A stretch of 64,000 bases of DNA, from positions 74,043,499 to 74,107,498 of the forward strand of contig OX424555.1 of assembly GCA_949152475.1 (NCBI GenBank), read 5' to 3'. Each line of letters begins with the position of its first letter. Position 1 is the stretch's first letter. A program made the translations under genes and the position numbers. The DNA is from Terebella lapidaria. Its lineage: Eukaryota > Annelida > Polychaeta > Terebellida > Terebellidae. Below are positions 22,996-35,519 of the stretch, one piece after another. Below the pieces are notes generated by a model. It worked only from the letters and a program-made list of their open reading frames with translations, made no database searches and was not told the origin of the DNA.

Positions 22996-24318
22996 TTACC
23001 GTAAGTACGCCCGTCCGTCCGGGCATACCAGAAGGGTTAACGGGGAAAGCTTAGGGGTAGAAAAGCTGAAAATGCCACCTAACCATGGTTAAAGCCAAAA
23101 GTGTGATTTTGCGGGGATTTTTTCACGACTAATTGGGAAAGTTAAAGTTTACGGTCGAATCTTTTTGAAATTTTGCACAAAAATAGATAAAAATATTCCC
23201 AAGAAAGTTTTTTTTCGTTTTTAGCTTACCGGCCCATATGGGCCTATAACCTATTGTCGTGGTCTTTCGACTGTTGTCCATCGTCGTCGTCGTCCGCCGC
23301 ATCATCTGTTAACATTTTTAGGTTACCGGACCTTTGGTCCGATAACCTATTGCCGTGGCGTTGCGTGCGTCGTCCGTCCGTCCGTCCGTCCGTCATCCGT
23401 TCACATTTTTATCTTTAAAGTTTACGATGGAATATTTCTGAAATTTTGCATAAAAATACCTAAAAATATTTCCAGGAAAGGTTTCTTTTAGTTTTCTGAT
23501 TTCCGCATTTGTTTCAAAATGGTGGCATTTTTTGACGAAAAACAGCCAATTTTGGACTTTGACGGTTGTTTTCTCAAAATCTGTTCAGTAACTTTTTTTC
23601 TTATTGACGCTCATATGTACCCCTCTGTCGTGTATAAGTTCCGTTGCCCTCGAATCGCTCAAAGTGGGCCAATTCGGGCCCGAACTCAGCCCAAATGGGA
23701 CTTTCCCATGTTAAATTATCCTATGCTTTATAATGGGACACATTATGCCCAATATCTCACTTAATATTGAGATTAGATACTAGGAATCAATTGTGGACAT
23801 ATAGGAACTAATGTATGCTGAATATTCTCGTGACCTTGAATTTGACCTTTGACCTTATTTTCGAGGTCAGAGCACAAAATGGCTAATATCTCGCTTATTA
23901 TTTACTTCACAGCTTGGGAATCAATTGTGGACATATAAGAAATGATATATGCTGTGTATTCCCGTGACCTTGAATATGACATTTGACCTCATTTTCAAGG
24001 TCAAAGCACAAAATGGCTAATAACTTGCTTATTATCGGCTTTTCAGCTAAGGAATCAATTGTGGACATATAGGAAATGATATATGCCGAATATTCTGATG
24101 ACCTTGAGTTTGACCTTTGACCTAATTTTCAAGGTCAAAGCACAAAATGGCTAATATCTCGCTTATTATCAACTTTACAACTTAGAAATCAATTGGGGAC
24201 ATATAGCAAATTATATATGCCGAGTATTCTGATGACCTTGAATTTGACCTTTTCATGGTCATTACATTTTCAAGGTCAAAGCACACAATGGCTAATATCT
24301 CGCTTATTATTTACTTTA

Positions 24319-24781
24319 AGCCATTCCTGTTTGATTTTCTGTTTCTCGTCCCCGCGCGCCTAGCTTTTTGCGAAATTTTGAGAAAAAACAAACAACATAA
24401 ATATGTAGTATTATGGAAATAAAAGCGACTTTGTTACACAAAATTTCATCAGTCTCTGTAAAGCTTACCCATATCGGTCTTGCAGCAAAACTCACCCGAC
24501 TGGCTTGTGTGTATACAAGATGTATCCAGAGTTTTGAACAGACTAACATTTCGAATTAACAATTCTTACCACGAATAAATTTATAAAATTCAATATGAAA
24601 CTATGATATATTTTCAGATGCTCAAAGACACAGGTCCCCCACCCAAGCATCGTTTGCATTCAGAGAATCATTGACGGTATATCGTTTTTTTTATTTGAGG
24701 ATCTGTTTGTTTTTTCCGCCCTCCCTCTTGGGTTTTGATTTTCCAAAGGACGAGAAACAAAAAATTAAACAGGAGTGGCCT
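24319..24781. mobile_element. MITE with about 33-bp TIRs and TA target
   Basis: The left end agccattcctgtttgatttt and the reverse complement of the right end (aggccactcctgtttaattt) match with few differences, continuing to ttgtttctcgtcc. TA stands on each side (24317-24318 and 24782-24783). The surrounding minisatellite supplies the uninterrupted version of the site ('ctttacagctt'), which confirms the limits. Confidence 0.87.
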
Positions 24782-25757
24782 TACAGCTTGGGACTCAATT
24801 ATGGACATAAAATAAATCATATATACTGAATATTCTCGTGACCTTGGATATGACCTTTGATCTCATTTTCAAGGTCAGAGCACAAAATGGCGCATATCTC
24901 ACTTGTTGTCAACTTTACAGCTTAAGAATCAATTGTGGACTCAAAGGAAATGATTATGCGGAATATACTTGTGACCTTGTAGTTACCTGAAGATCGGTCT
25001 GATCACCTATTGGCTAGCCAGTAAGCTACAGGTCTCTTGGGCCTATGTTTTGATTTTCGCATTTTCCTCGAAATGGCGGCCATTTTCGTTGAAAAATGCC
25101 CAATTTTGAACTTTGACGGCCATTTTCTCAAAAAATTTTTTGAGATTTTGAGATTTTTGTTTTGAAAAATTCCCCTTATGTACCTCTGTGATGTGTATGA
25201 GTTTGGTCGCCCTTGAATCGCCGGTCTGCGTGTGGCGGCCATTCTGAATTTTTGTTGACAAAGAATAAAAAATTTCGATCCACTATCCATTTCACCCTTT
25301 GGAAGAATTTTTGGACTTAGAAAATCTTCGCCCCTTTTTTCCTTCATAATGGGAGCTGCCAGAACTGTACTCATAGAATGCCTGAAGATAGAGCTTAGAA
25401 ATTGGCACTTTCAAATGGGAAGTCATATATGGCGACTTGTATGGTGACCTTGAATTTGACCTTTGATGACTTTGAAAGGTCAAAACAGCCATTTTCGGGC
25501 AAAATTTGCTCAAATTTGCCTCTATAGATGAAATGCTTGCAGATAGAGCTTATGTTTGCATTATGAACATATAGGACGACATATATGGCACAACTAATGG
25601 TGACCTTAAACTTGACATCAGATGACCTTGAGTGCCAAATGTCTGACTCGGAATGTGTAAATTGGTCTGAGCGGCCTATATGCTTGCACCCAGATACATC
25701 TTTGTATTAATACTAACAGGAAATCGAATGCCGCACACGTACATTGACGTTCACATG

Positions 25758-25996
25758 GATGACCTTGATTGGTAAATCTCAAGGTCATATATTCACACTG
25801 ATTACCTTGATTGGTAAATCTCAAGGTCATATATTCACACTGATTACCTTGATTGGTAAATTTCAAGGTCATATATTCACACTGATTACCTTGATTGGTA
25901 AATCTCGAGGTCATTTATTCACACTGATTACCTTGATTGGTAAATCTCCAGGTCATATATTCACACTGATTACCTTGCTTGATAAATCTCAAGGTC
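25758..25996 (+). repeat. Minisatellite, 42-bp unit, about 6 copies
   Basis: The unit is gattaccttgattggtaaat followed by ctcaaggtcatatattcacact. Because 42 is a multiple of three, open frames appear on both strands; these are by-products, not genes. A two-unit version stands at about 45120-45185 in a related element. Confidence 0.93.
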
Positions 25997-26033
25997 TGTT
26001 ACCTGCCATCGTCCAAACCAAAATTGTCCGGTA

Positions 26034-29000
26034 ACCTATCTCCTCCCGTTAAATTTAATCGAGATGTACAAAATAATCCCAGAAAATATACACTGTTCAC
26101 ACACCAATGGCGCTTACCTGCCTTTCCTGGCAACAATGGCACCGACTTTACCATGTAGCCTACCTCGTTTGGGACGAGCCATAGTCAGTTTTCATTCACC
26201 AAAATTGGTTGCTGAGGTAACTATTTTCTCAAGATATATGCGCCGTAGCAACCGTGATTCACAGGGGCCCAAATTCCATGAAAAATAATTTAAATGTCAC
26301 AAGAAATGCCAAAATGCATGGACTGATTCTCAAACCCAATCTAAATGGAACATTGCTTATCATAATATTTTTTACATAATGTATTTAGTGTAAATAATTC
26401 AATCCTAAACTGACGTCAAATTACCAACATGGAAGTAATCAATCAACTTGGATGTAATGAGATTTACCCATTTGCATAAGAGTAGTAGATCTACAATGTA
26501 GGCTAATCAGTGGTTGCTAATCAGTGATACCGAAATTGTTTGCTATGGAAACACTTCTTATTATTTGACCAGTGACAACTCACGGGCTGAAATACCATTA
26601 GTAGAACAGTTGTTCAAATGTACAATAAGTGCATGTTATTTTCTTAAATCAAGTAATACAACTCCACATAGGGCCTGTACATAGCCATGGATATGTGTCA
26701 TTTACAAAATATTCTATAAAAACTTAGTTGGGGTATTCTTGAAATTTTGGTAATTTCAATCATAATGCAGGTATTGAGCGATAAAAATAGCCGTATTCAT
26801 GATCCCTTATGTGTTATATTAGTTTCGTAAAAAAAAAAAACCACGGTTAGCCCATGGACTATAAGCATCTCGAAAACGCTATTTTTAGGGAGGAGTTTAG
26901 TGAAACACATCTCCAAAAAGCTCCTTCAATCCGAGCTCCTTACATCCAACTGAAGAGCACTCTCTGGAGGAGCTCTTTATCCTGTCGTAGTGAAACGGTC
27001 TGAACTTTACAAGATTTGAGCTTGAGAATTCCAACTATGTGCTGACCCAAGTTTTTGTGTTAAAAATAAAAATTCCCTGTCAGCAGAAAATAGGAGTGTA
27101 CGAAATCAATCTGCATGTAGCCTACATTGTAATAACATTAAATGATTTGTGCAGTCGATACATTTATCATATGTATCGCACTCTCCAGCTAGGTAATGTT
27201 TGTGTCCAGCTCGTTGGACACATGCACTTGTTGTATCCGACGGACAAAGTGGCTGATACTATGGTTACACTGATTTCTCTCTTGGTCATTATTCTCAACT
27301 GATAATTAATTCAGCTGATAATTAACTGATAATCAACTGATAATTAATTCTGACAACTGATAATTTCGCACCGTTTGTCGGAAATCCAATCTAGTTATAT
27401 CAAACAAACACCATTGTAGATTTCAGAGTCCTTTATATACTAAAATGAACATGAACAAACACGATTTTGCAATGTAATTTGAACGAAAAAGACATACTAG
27501 TAATACTCATACACAACCGATATAATGTAACAATAAACATAAACTGTATAGGACATATCTTGAAAAATTGCGATAATCAACAAATTATACAACAAGTACC
27601 TGAACATATGTTACAATACTGAGAGTAATAAATGTAATGACTACATTGTATTCCTAAACATGGTATATCTCGAAGGTGAGGGGACAGTAAATGATTTTCG
27701 TTAATATAATAGCCTACTTAGTTGTTACATGTATAAGTGCGTACCAATTAAGTATGTAACAGCTACAAGTAATGCAATCTTATGCCTGTGCAATCATTCA
27801 TTCTAATGAAATTAGTACAATATTTGCAGAGTTTAAATTACCGAGTAATTGGACTGGGAAATGATGCAAATATGTTCATAATAATTATTTTGATGCTACG
27901 CCAAGCACCAATGGCATAGGTGCCAAAATAGACAACTATATTTGTGAAGACTTGTATATGATGATAAAATCATCTGATCAGTCGGAAGTAATATGTTAAA
28001 GGATTAACATCTCATGTCCTGCCCCACTCCACTGGTAAATATGAAGACATCAAAGGGCCCTTCATATGCAGTGCGCATATACGCGTATAATGTGTAAACG
28101 ATATTTGCACATGTAATAAAAAGAGTACTGTAACAGTACAATATGTGTAACTGTGCCCTGATAAATAGACACATGTCAGCAAAGCATGATTTGCCAGAAT
28201 GGACAGAATACATGTAGAGATGTACAATGTACAGAATGACTATACAATGTAATTGGAGTCAATCCAACACCACGTGGAGAGAAGGGTCTTCGTGTATTAG
28301 TATACATGTACATGCACTTGCCGGCTGTGAGCTCAAATATTGATCGATCTTCCGTGACGTGGTTTGTGGTAGTACAATGCTGACATCGATGCAAAATACT
28401 GCTGACATATGGAATATTACTAGTAACCTGAACAAAACAGCGATGTGACCAGACGGGCACACGTAATGATAAATTCACATGTCATTGGAATATTTGGTAT
28501 TAGAGCTTCAAGGTGAGCTACACATGCACGTCCAACGAACGTTCCGTATTGAGAGAACGGTAAATCGGTAGTATACCATGATATCGTGTGGTTATCTTTT
28601 AACCAGTTAATCGTACAACTAATTATAATATAATTATATTATAACGCCATTTTTTGTGTCTTAAACAAAGGTGAACATTACATGTATTTGAATTGCCGAT
28701 CAATTCGAAAAATCATAATCAGAACTGTTGTTGTGTTTAGTGTCTCCTATCTATTCAACTTCATTGTGTCAGTCCTCATTATGTTCAGATTGAGTACGGA
28801 ACAGGGGAAGTGAAACATTATTCAAAAAAAAAAAAATAGTTGCTTAGATCTTTTTGTACACACCAAGTTTTTTCTGACAAGTACTACCGTGAGATAGCAG
28901 GACCGGAGCCGCACATTAGGCCCTGTACCTCGGTTATGTCGTATTTGAATACATGTCTGTGCTCGCGTTAATACCGGTAGAACAATATAGGATCAGTTAC

Positions 29001-29036
29001 GCTGACTTCTGTGACTGGTATGTGTATCTTTTGCAG
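26034..29036. other. Intergenic, 5' side of the first paralogue
   Basis: No conserved coding is seen in 3 kb. It holds 'gagctcctt' words at 26880-26990, short repeats of 'aactgataattaa' at 27298-27365 and a perfect 22-bp AT palindrome at 28623-28644. The promoter and first non-coding exon of the gene at 29042 must lie here or further upstream, but I cannot place them. Confidence 0.45.
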
Positions 29037-29041
29037 ACACG

Positions 29042-31159
29042 ATGTTGATCCACGGCAAGCTGATCCTGACATCCAGTGGACTCCTTTTGGACGAGGTCAA
29101 GTCCCTGTTACAAAAATCCCTGCGCCGTAAGGACGTGGATCTGGCCACGAAAGCTGCCAAGGAACTGCATGGCCGGGACAAAGACCAACTTACATGGAAG
29201 AGCTTGGTCACTTTCCTCTTCGAGGACCATTGCCTCAACAGCGGCGAGGTGCTGGAAAAATTCGAACAGCTACATTGCCAAAAGGACAAGTACGGCTGTA
29301 TCGAACTGTTACTGACCCACTGCTACACGTGTCGGCTGGCGTGTTGTCTGCCCGTCATCGCCATGGACCCGGAATACGACCCAGTTGCTTGGGACACTTC
29401 CCTCGTGGTCGAAGATGAATACAGGGGTTTGTTGGTAAAGGGCAGCTCTAGAATACACTTTGAGCTGCTGCTCCAACACCTTGCAAACGCGTGGATCGCC
29501 AAGGAACCCAAAAAGATCATCACGTACATGAAAATGGTGACGATGGTTGTTGACCACGACAAGAGTACTTTGACTCAGAAGGGAACTCAATATTGCTTGT
29601 TTTCAAACAAGATAAAGTCGAGCAACGTAGCAGCCGTGGTATTGACTGTCCTGAGTGAAGTCTCTTCCAAGATCGAAAATCATGTCATGGCTGCATACAC
29701 GCGGAGCTGTTGCTATTTAACGACAATTCCAGACGTCCCCATGAGGCTGATTCTCTTTGCAGCAGTAACTCAGTACATTCACTTTGATCTGATGAAACAG
29801 CACAGACAGCTACCAGTCGGGAAAATAGAATGGAAATCAGTCGATAAACTAGATAAAATGCCACCGTGGGCTGTAGACAAACACACATTCCGTGGGAAGT
29901 ACGGCAAAGGAACTACTCACATACTGAAAAAGCCTGATGCTAAACGCTTGAGTGAAGCCGAGCTTGAAGAGTTCCATGGAGCGAGACCTCAGCGGGACAT
30001 CAACCATTTCTTCACTGAAGGTGTATTATGTACACAGGAGGTGACAAGCCACAATCCCTATTGGGAGAGATGTAAAGAGATGTACTTACAACGCCCCAAG
30101 AGGCTTCAGAAAACTATCAGGATGACAGCTGTATACTACAGTGAACAGCTAGATAAATTTCCCGGGATCAGAGTTGTGCAGAAACTTCCTGGTACATGTG
30201 CACCAACCAAAACGTCTACCAAGAGGCCATTTGAAAATATCAATGGCGAAGATACCCCGGAGAAATCTGCTCATTTCACGCGCAAGAAAACCAAGTTAGA
30301 CAACACTGATGTTGAACGTGTGACTACTACATGTGATAATAGCGAACCGTCAACATCACAGCCCACCGAACTCGAGATCATAAAGACCAGTCCACCACCT
30401 GTACAAGACATTCAGATCACAGATGAGCCTGCTGTCAACGGACCTCTTCTGCAGCTACCCACTGGGTCAGCAAAAATGTACACCCGAGTCGACCTGAAGA
30501 ACAAGGTTGTTTGGAAGGGCCCTTATAAGGAAAAGCGAGTGCAGCTGGTCATGTATCTCCACCGGGTCCTCCGTGAGGTGTTCAAGGATCCTCACACACT
30601 AGAGATCGAGCGCAACGGCTGCTACGTAAGGTTTGCTCTGCACCACAGTGCAGATGCCTCAATGACCATCACAACGAAAAACTTCTACGACTGCATCGGT
30701 AAACAACAGGTGGAAGATGGTCAGTTCCTGCTGAGAGAACATCTGGGCGTCATCCAACTGCATAATCTGCCGCTTCACAAGTTTGCCAGTCTGCCAGCTA
30801 CTTTCTGGTGTCACTACTTGTTCCGTTACTTGCTGAATGTCGGAGACTCTGGTCTGTACAACAGCATCACAGACATGCAACTCAGCTTTCTCTACGGTAT
30901 CGATCTGGAGGAGGCACGCAAGAACGTCGTTGGAAACGACCTGTTGAATCTCATGTTCGTCAAACTTCCCAAAAAAGAGATCTGTACAGAACTTCAGCAC
31001 TGCTTCAGACGCCTCAAGAAGGAAATGATCAACATCATGGGGAAAGATTATGATCTTCCAAGGATATCAGCCCTTGCCAATTTTTATGGCATCACTTTCC
31101 AACAGGCGCAGTTTGAAGATCGTCTGTTGAAGATAAAACGAGCTCTGGATAGAGTGTAA
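29042..31159 (+). CDS. RarA-C-terminal-like / kinase-like protein, paralogue 1
   Basis: 705 codons without an intron. A splice acceptor (tcttttgcag, exon from 29037) stands five bases before the ATG, so an intron probably lies in the 5' UTR. Residues 20-110 (KSLRRKDVDLATKAAKEL, FEDHCL, Cys-rich CRLACC) are helical. With WAVDKHTFRG (276-285), EFHG (310-313) and INHFFTEG (320-327) they resemble the C-terminal module of RarA/MgsA-type AAA+ clamp-loader-like proteins; no Walker motifs are present. A Ser/Thr/Pro-rich linker with basic stretches (about 395-475) follows. The C-terminus has VVWKGPY (K492), then FRYLLNVGDSGLYNS (D602, N607) and YGIDLEE (D621). The D-x4-N and D spacing is that of a kinase-type catalytic loop and metal-binding Asp, as in atypical kinases. 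The molecular role is unknown; a DNA-replication/repair link is inference from the N-terminal resemblance. Confidence 0.8.
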   Translation: MLIHGKLILTSSGLLLDEVKSLLQKSLRRKDVDLATKAAKELHGRDKDQLTWKSLVTFLFEDHCLNSGEVLEKFEQLHCQKDKYGCIELLLTHCYTCRLACCLPVIAMDPEYDPVAWDTSLVVEDEYRGLLVKGSSRIHFELLLQHLANAWIAKEPKKIITYMKMVTMVVDHDKSTLTQKGTQYCLFSNKIKSSNVAAVVLTVLSEVSSKIENHVMAAYTRSCCYLTTIPDVPMRLILFAAVTQYIHFDLMKQHRQLPVGKIEWKSVDKLDKMPPWAVDKHTFRGKYGKGTTHILKKPDAKRLSEAELEEFHGARPQRDINHFFTEGVLCTQEVTSHNPYWERCKEMYLQRPKRLQKTIRMTAVYYSEQLDKFPGIRVVQKLPGTCAPTKTSTKRPFENINGEDTPEKSAHFTRKKTKLDNTDVERVTTTCDNSEPSTSQPTELEIIKTSPPPVQDIQITDEPAVNGPLLQLPTGSAKMYTRVDLKNKVVWKGPYKEKRVQLVMYLHRVLREVFKDPHTLEIERNGCYVRFALHHSADASMTITTKNFYDCIGKQQVEDGQFLLREHLGVIQLHNLPLHKFASLPATFWCHYLFRYLLNVGDSGLYNSITDMQLSFLYGIDLEEARKNVVGNDLLNLMFVKLPKKEICTELQHCFRRLKKEMINIMGKDYDLPRISALANFYGITFQQAQFEDRLLKIKRALDRV

Positions 31160-31472
31160 GCTCGGGACGCTAGATCCCCGGATACATCTACGTGACACGT
31201 AGCTAAACAGAATTATAAAACAATACAATGTATGTGGATATTGGTATTACATCCGTCAATGCTTCATCTGTGACAAATGTATTTTATTATATATATTTGT
31301 TTTCTATTCATTTTTTATTCACATGTTCAACACTATACTCTTTTTGTAGACAACCCAAAGTATAAATATGTACATGTACCCTAATCAAGTTATTAGTACT
31401 CTACACTAACGCACTATACTAGTATACCACTGAGTGCTATACATGTGATCGAGGTTGATACAAATAAGTTTT
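31160..31472. other. 3' flank of paralogue 1
   Basis: Presumed 3' UTR and spacer, AT-rich. No canonical AATAAA is seen soon after the stop; tataaa variants occur at about 31214 and 31361. No other gene. Confidence 0.5.
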
Positions 31473-34400
31473 TAGGTTAAATGTACGTACCTTTGGTCCA
31501 ATAACCTATTGTCATGGCAATGTGTCCGTGGTCGTCCGTCTACACTTTTACTTTAAACTTTATGGGCGAATATTTCTGAAATTTTGTACAAAAATGCCTG
31601 AAAATATTTCAAGAGTGAGTTGTTGCTAGGTTACCGAACCTTTGGTCCGATAACCTATTGCCGTGGCGTTGCGTCCGTCGTCGTCGTCCGTCTACATTTT
31701 TATCTTTAAAGTTTACAGACGAATCTTCCTGAAATTTTGCACAAACATGCCTAAAAATATTTTGACAGGGAGGTATTTTTTAGTTTTTTTATTTTCGCAT
31801 TTTTTTCAAAATGTCGAAAAATGGCCAATTCTGGACTTTGACGGTCGTTTTCTCAAAATCTCTTTGGTAACTTTTTCTTATTAATGCATATCACTCCTCA
31901 TAGGTCCCCCTGTGACATGTATAAGTTTCGTTGCCCTTGAATCGCTCGAAGTGGGCCAAACTCGGCCCAAATGGGACTTTCCCATGTTAAATTCTCCTAT
32001 GCCTTATAATGGGGCACATTATTTCCAAATATCTGGACATATAGGTCTCATGACCTTGAATTTGACCTTTGACCTGATTTTCAAGGTCAGAGCACAAAAT
32101 GGCTAATATCTCGCTCATTATCGACTTTACAGCTTAGGAATCAATGGTGCACATATAGTAAATGATATAGTCCGAATATTCTGATGACCTTGAATTTGAC
32201 CTTTGACCTCATTTTGAAGGTCAGGACAAAATGGCTAATATCTTGCTTGTTATCGATTTTACCGCTTAGGAATCAATTATGAACATATAGGAAATGATAT
32301 ACAGATTATGTATACAGATTATTCTCGTGACCTTGTATTTGACCTTCTACCTAAATTTCAAGGTCACAGGACAAAATGACTAATATATTGCTTATTATCG
32401 ACTACAGCTTTGGAATCAATTTTGAACATATAGGAAATGATATATGTTGAATATTCTCGTGAACGTGAATTTGACCTCTGACCTCATTTTCAAGGTCAAG
32501 AGCACAAAATGTCTAACATCTGGCTTATTATCGACTTTACAGCTTAGGAATCAAGTGTGGACCAGGAAATGATATATGCCGACTATTCCGATTAAAATTG
32601 AATTTGACCTTTGACCTCATTTTCAAGGTCACAGGACAAAATGGCTAATATCTCGCTTCTTATCGACTTTACAACTTAGGAATCAATTGTGAACATATGG
32701 GAAATGATATATGCAGATTATTGTTATGATCTTGAATTCGACCTTTTACCTCATTTTCAAGGTCACAGGACGAAATGGCTGAAATCTAGCCTCTTGTCGA
32801 TTTACAGCTTAGGGATCAATTGTGGACATATAGGAAATGATATATGTTGAATATTCTCGTGACCTCATTTTCAAGGTCAAGAGCACAAAATGGCTAATAT
32901 CTCGCTTATTATCGACTGTACAGCTTAGGAATCAGTTGTGGACTAGGAAATGATAAATGCCGAATATTCTGATGACCTTGAAATTGACCTTAAACCTCAT
33001 TTTCAAGGTCACAGGACAAAATGGCTAATATCTCGCTTCTTATCGACTTTACAGTTTACAAATCAATTATGAACATATAGGAAATGATATATGTTGAATA
33101 TTCTCGTGACCTTGAATTTGACCTCTGACCTCATTTTCAAGGTCAAGAGCACAAAATGTCCAATACCTCACTTATTATCGAATTTACAGCTTAGGAATCA
33201 GTTGGACATAGAGGAAATGATATACGCTGAATATTCTGATGACCTTGAATTTGACCTTTGACTTTTTTTCACAGGAAAAAATGGCTAAAATCTCGCTTAT
33301 TGTCGACTTTACAGCTTACAAATCAATTGGGGCCATATAGGAAGTAATATATGCTGAATATTGTCATAACCTGACACTTGACCTTTGACCTCATTTTCAA
33401 AGTCAGAACATAAAATGGCTAATATCTCGCTTATTATCAATTTTACAGTTAAGGAATCATTTGTGAACGAATAGCTAACGATATACTGTAAAAACACTTT
33501 TTTTCGCGGGTATTAAATTTCGCGGTTTTTACCCCCAGGCAATTTCGCGGGGATTTAATTTCGCGGTTCAGTGATTGCCAGTAATCGCGTAAAGAATTTG
33601 CAGTTGATGGACATCACAGTATATCAATGCAATTGGTGTGAGAAATGGAAAGTCACAGGAAATCAAATCAGATTTTATTTGAAATTTTAAACACAAACGT
33701 CAAACAAGTCATGCTTAGTCTGCAAAAGCTTGAACTTGGTGCAGATGTCATCGGCACCAAGTTCAAGCACGTGCCATGCAGACGCTAGCGACCGGTATCT
33801 GGGCACTGTAACTAACGTTATTCTGCGCGTTATGATTAGCAACAGCGTATTGTGCTATGGACAGCCACAAACCTCAAAATTAATTTTCGCGGGAGACTTA
33901 TTTTAGCGAGGTATTTAATTTCGCGGATCTACCCTTACCGCGAAATAAGTACCGCGCGAAAATTAGTACTTTTACAGTATGCAGAGTATTGTCATGACCT
34001 TGAATTTGAGATTTAACCTCTTTTTCAAGGTCAAAGCACAAAATGGTTAATATCACGTTTATTATCGACCTTACAGCTTTACAGCAAATTGAGCACATTT
34101 AGGAAATAATATATACTGAATGTTGTCATGACCTCAAACTTGACCTTTGATATAATTTTCAAGGTCAGAGCATAAAATGCCTAATATATTGCTTATTATC
34201 AACTTTACAGCTTAATAATCAATTGTGAACATATAGTAAACGATATATGCTGAATATTGTCATGACTTTGAATTTGACCTTTGACCTCATTTTCAAGGTC
34301 AAAGCACAAAATGGCTAATATCTCGCTTATAATCGACCTTACAGCTTTGCAATCAATTGAGCACATGGGAAACAATATATGCTGAATGTTGTCATGACCT

Positions 34401-34576
34401 TGAATTTGACCTTTGACCTCACTTTCAAGGTCAGAGCACAAAATGGTTAAATCATTTGTGGACATGAAATATATGCTGATTATTCTTGTGACCTTGAACT
34501 TGACCTTGTCAAGGTCACGGGACAAAATGGCTAATATCTAACATTGTCTGGTAACATTTCTCAGCCCTTGGGCTAA
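31473..34576 (+). mobile_element. 'ggttacc'-headed Helentron-like element(s), copy 2
   Basis: Two heads follow each other: a diverged one at 31473 and a good one at 31626 (aggttaccgaacctttggtc, then ataacctattgccgtggcgt). The interior from 32040 is an array of ~133-bp units (marker gaccttgaatttgacc; for example 32052 to 32186 is 134). The tail has ctggtaacattt (about 34548) and a terminal hairpin agcccttgggct (34563-34574). A MITE (33484-33979) is nested. No coding. Confidence 0.7.
33484..33979. mobile_element. MITE with TACTGTAAAA termini and inner palindrome
   Basis: Ends tactgtaaaaacactttttt and aattagtacttttacagta are inverted repeats at a TA site in the surrounding array. Words with 'atttcgcgg' recur in both halves in opposite orientation. 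A second perfect stem, gcttgaacttggtgc / gcaccaagttcaagc, lies inside at about 33728-33769. Confidence 0.88.
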
Positions 34577-34858
34577 ATTATTATTTTTGCAATTTTTTTC
34601 ATAATGGCGGCCATTTTTGACGAAAAACGGCCAATTTGGGACTTTGACGGTCATTTTCTCAAAATCTGTTCAGTAGCTTATTTCTTATTGATGCATAACA
34701 CTCATCGTATATACCCCTGTGACATGTACACGTTGTGTTGCCCTTGAAACGCTCGAAGTGGGCCCATTTGGTCCCAAACTCGGCCCAAATGGGACTTTCC
34801 CACGTTAAATTCTCCTATGCTTTATAATGGGACACATTATTGCTAATAGCTCACTTAA

Positions 34859-35519
34859 TACAGAACAGATTCCTCAAAACCTCACCAAAATGCTAGCACA
34901 CTGAACCTGGCGTTTAGCACACGTTAGCCCAACTTCGCCTGACCTAGCATCGTGCGATTTGATGTTAGCATTGTGTATGCGAGCATTGCTCGATGCTAGC
35001 ATCGCTTCTTGACACTGTGGTACACTGAAAGCATTTCACATTTTGTTTGTGAAGGCCATTATAAAGTACCGATTTCGCAAAACCTCACTATCCATGCGAA
35101 TGCTACATGCTAAATGCTAGGCCGTGCAACTGGATGCTAGCATCAACTTGCATGGTGCGACCAGTGGGCGCGATGCCATCGCATCAGGCGGCCGTCTTAG
35201 TTGAACAGGCAAGCATTGTGAAACACAAGGTCGAGTGGTTTATAGACAGTCTGTATCATGTAGATCGTTTGGGGAAATGCAGTGTTTAAGTTCAGTTCAT
35301 TTTAAAATCTGTATTTGCGTCCGAATTAAACGATGTGCGCATCTGTGCCAGACAATGCTCGCCTGTTCAACTACATGTAAGACAGCCGCCTGATGCGATG
35401 GCATCGCGCCCACCAGTAGCACCATGCAAGTTGATGCTAGCATCAAGTCGCACGTAATCGCAGGGCCTAGCATTTAGCATGGAGCATGGCTAGAGAGGTT
35501 TTGCGAAATCGGTACTGTA
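34859..35519. mobile_element. MITE with nested long palindrome, TA target
   Basis: The outer ends tacagaacagattcctcaaa and (reverse complement) tacagtaccgatttcgcaaa match through 'caaaacctc'. The right two thirds (35066-35516) form a foldback with arms of about 150 bp, rich in 'gatgctagcatc' and 'gcgatggcatcgc' words. The host array reads cleanly across if the element is removed with one TA. No coding. Confidence 0.85.

Larger units (their letters stand above)
21556..23221. other. Intergenic / repeat-derived, no firm gene
   Basis: Contains a possible terminal exon (21635-21691), 'gctcctta'-rich sequence at 22070-22200 that resembles 26880-26990 in inverted form, a short duplication of 'atgaagcaatctataatat' at about 22389-22441, and the minisatellite at 22880. 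No conserved gene is recognised. Confidence 0.5.
23319..26033 (+). mobile_element. 'ggttaccgg'-headed Helentron-like element, copy 1
   Basis: The head aggttaccggacctttggtc folds on itself with ggtccgataacc (23319-23346) and is followed by taacctattgccgtggcgtt, shared with heads at 31626 and 53880. A related head starts at about 23222. The interior is an array of ~130-bp units containing 'tgaatttgacctttgacct', 'aaggtcaaagcacaaaatgg' and 'ggacatataggaaatg'. Near the end, gtccggtaacct (about 26025) is the inverted head sequence. The usual terminal hairpin is not clear here. A MITE (24319-24781) interrupts the array. No coding. Confidence 0.6.

Noticed and set aside
25618-26034. Two open frames with 14-residue repeats on opposite strands
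   Set aside because: The unit is 42 bp, so both strands stay open. No promoter or other domain.
28623-28644. Perfect 22-bp palindrome ttataatataattatattat...
   Set aside because: Pure A/T palindromes of this size arise easily in AT-rich sequence; no link to a gene or element end.
32040-34560. CRISPR-like regular repeats
   Set aside because: Repeats and intervals are one continuous ~133-bp minisatellite unit, not short repeats with unique spacers, and the genome is animal.
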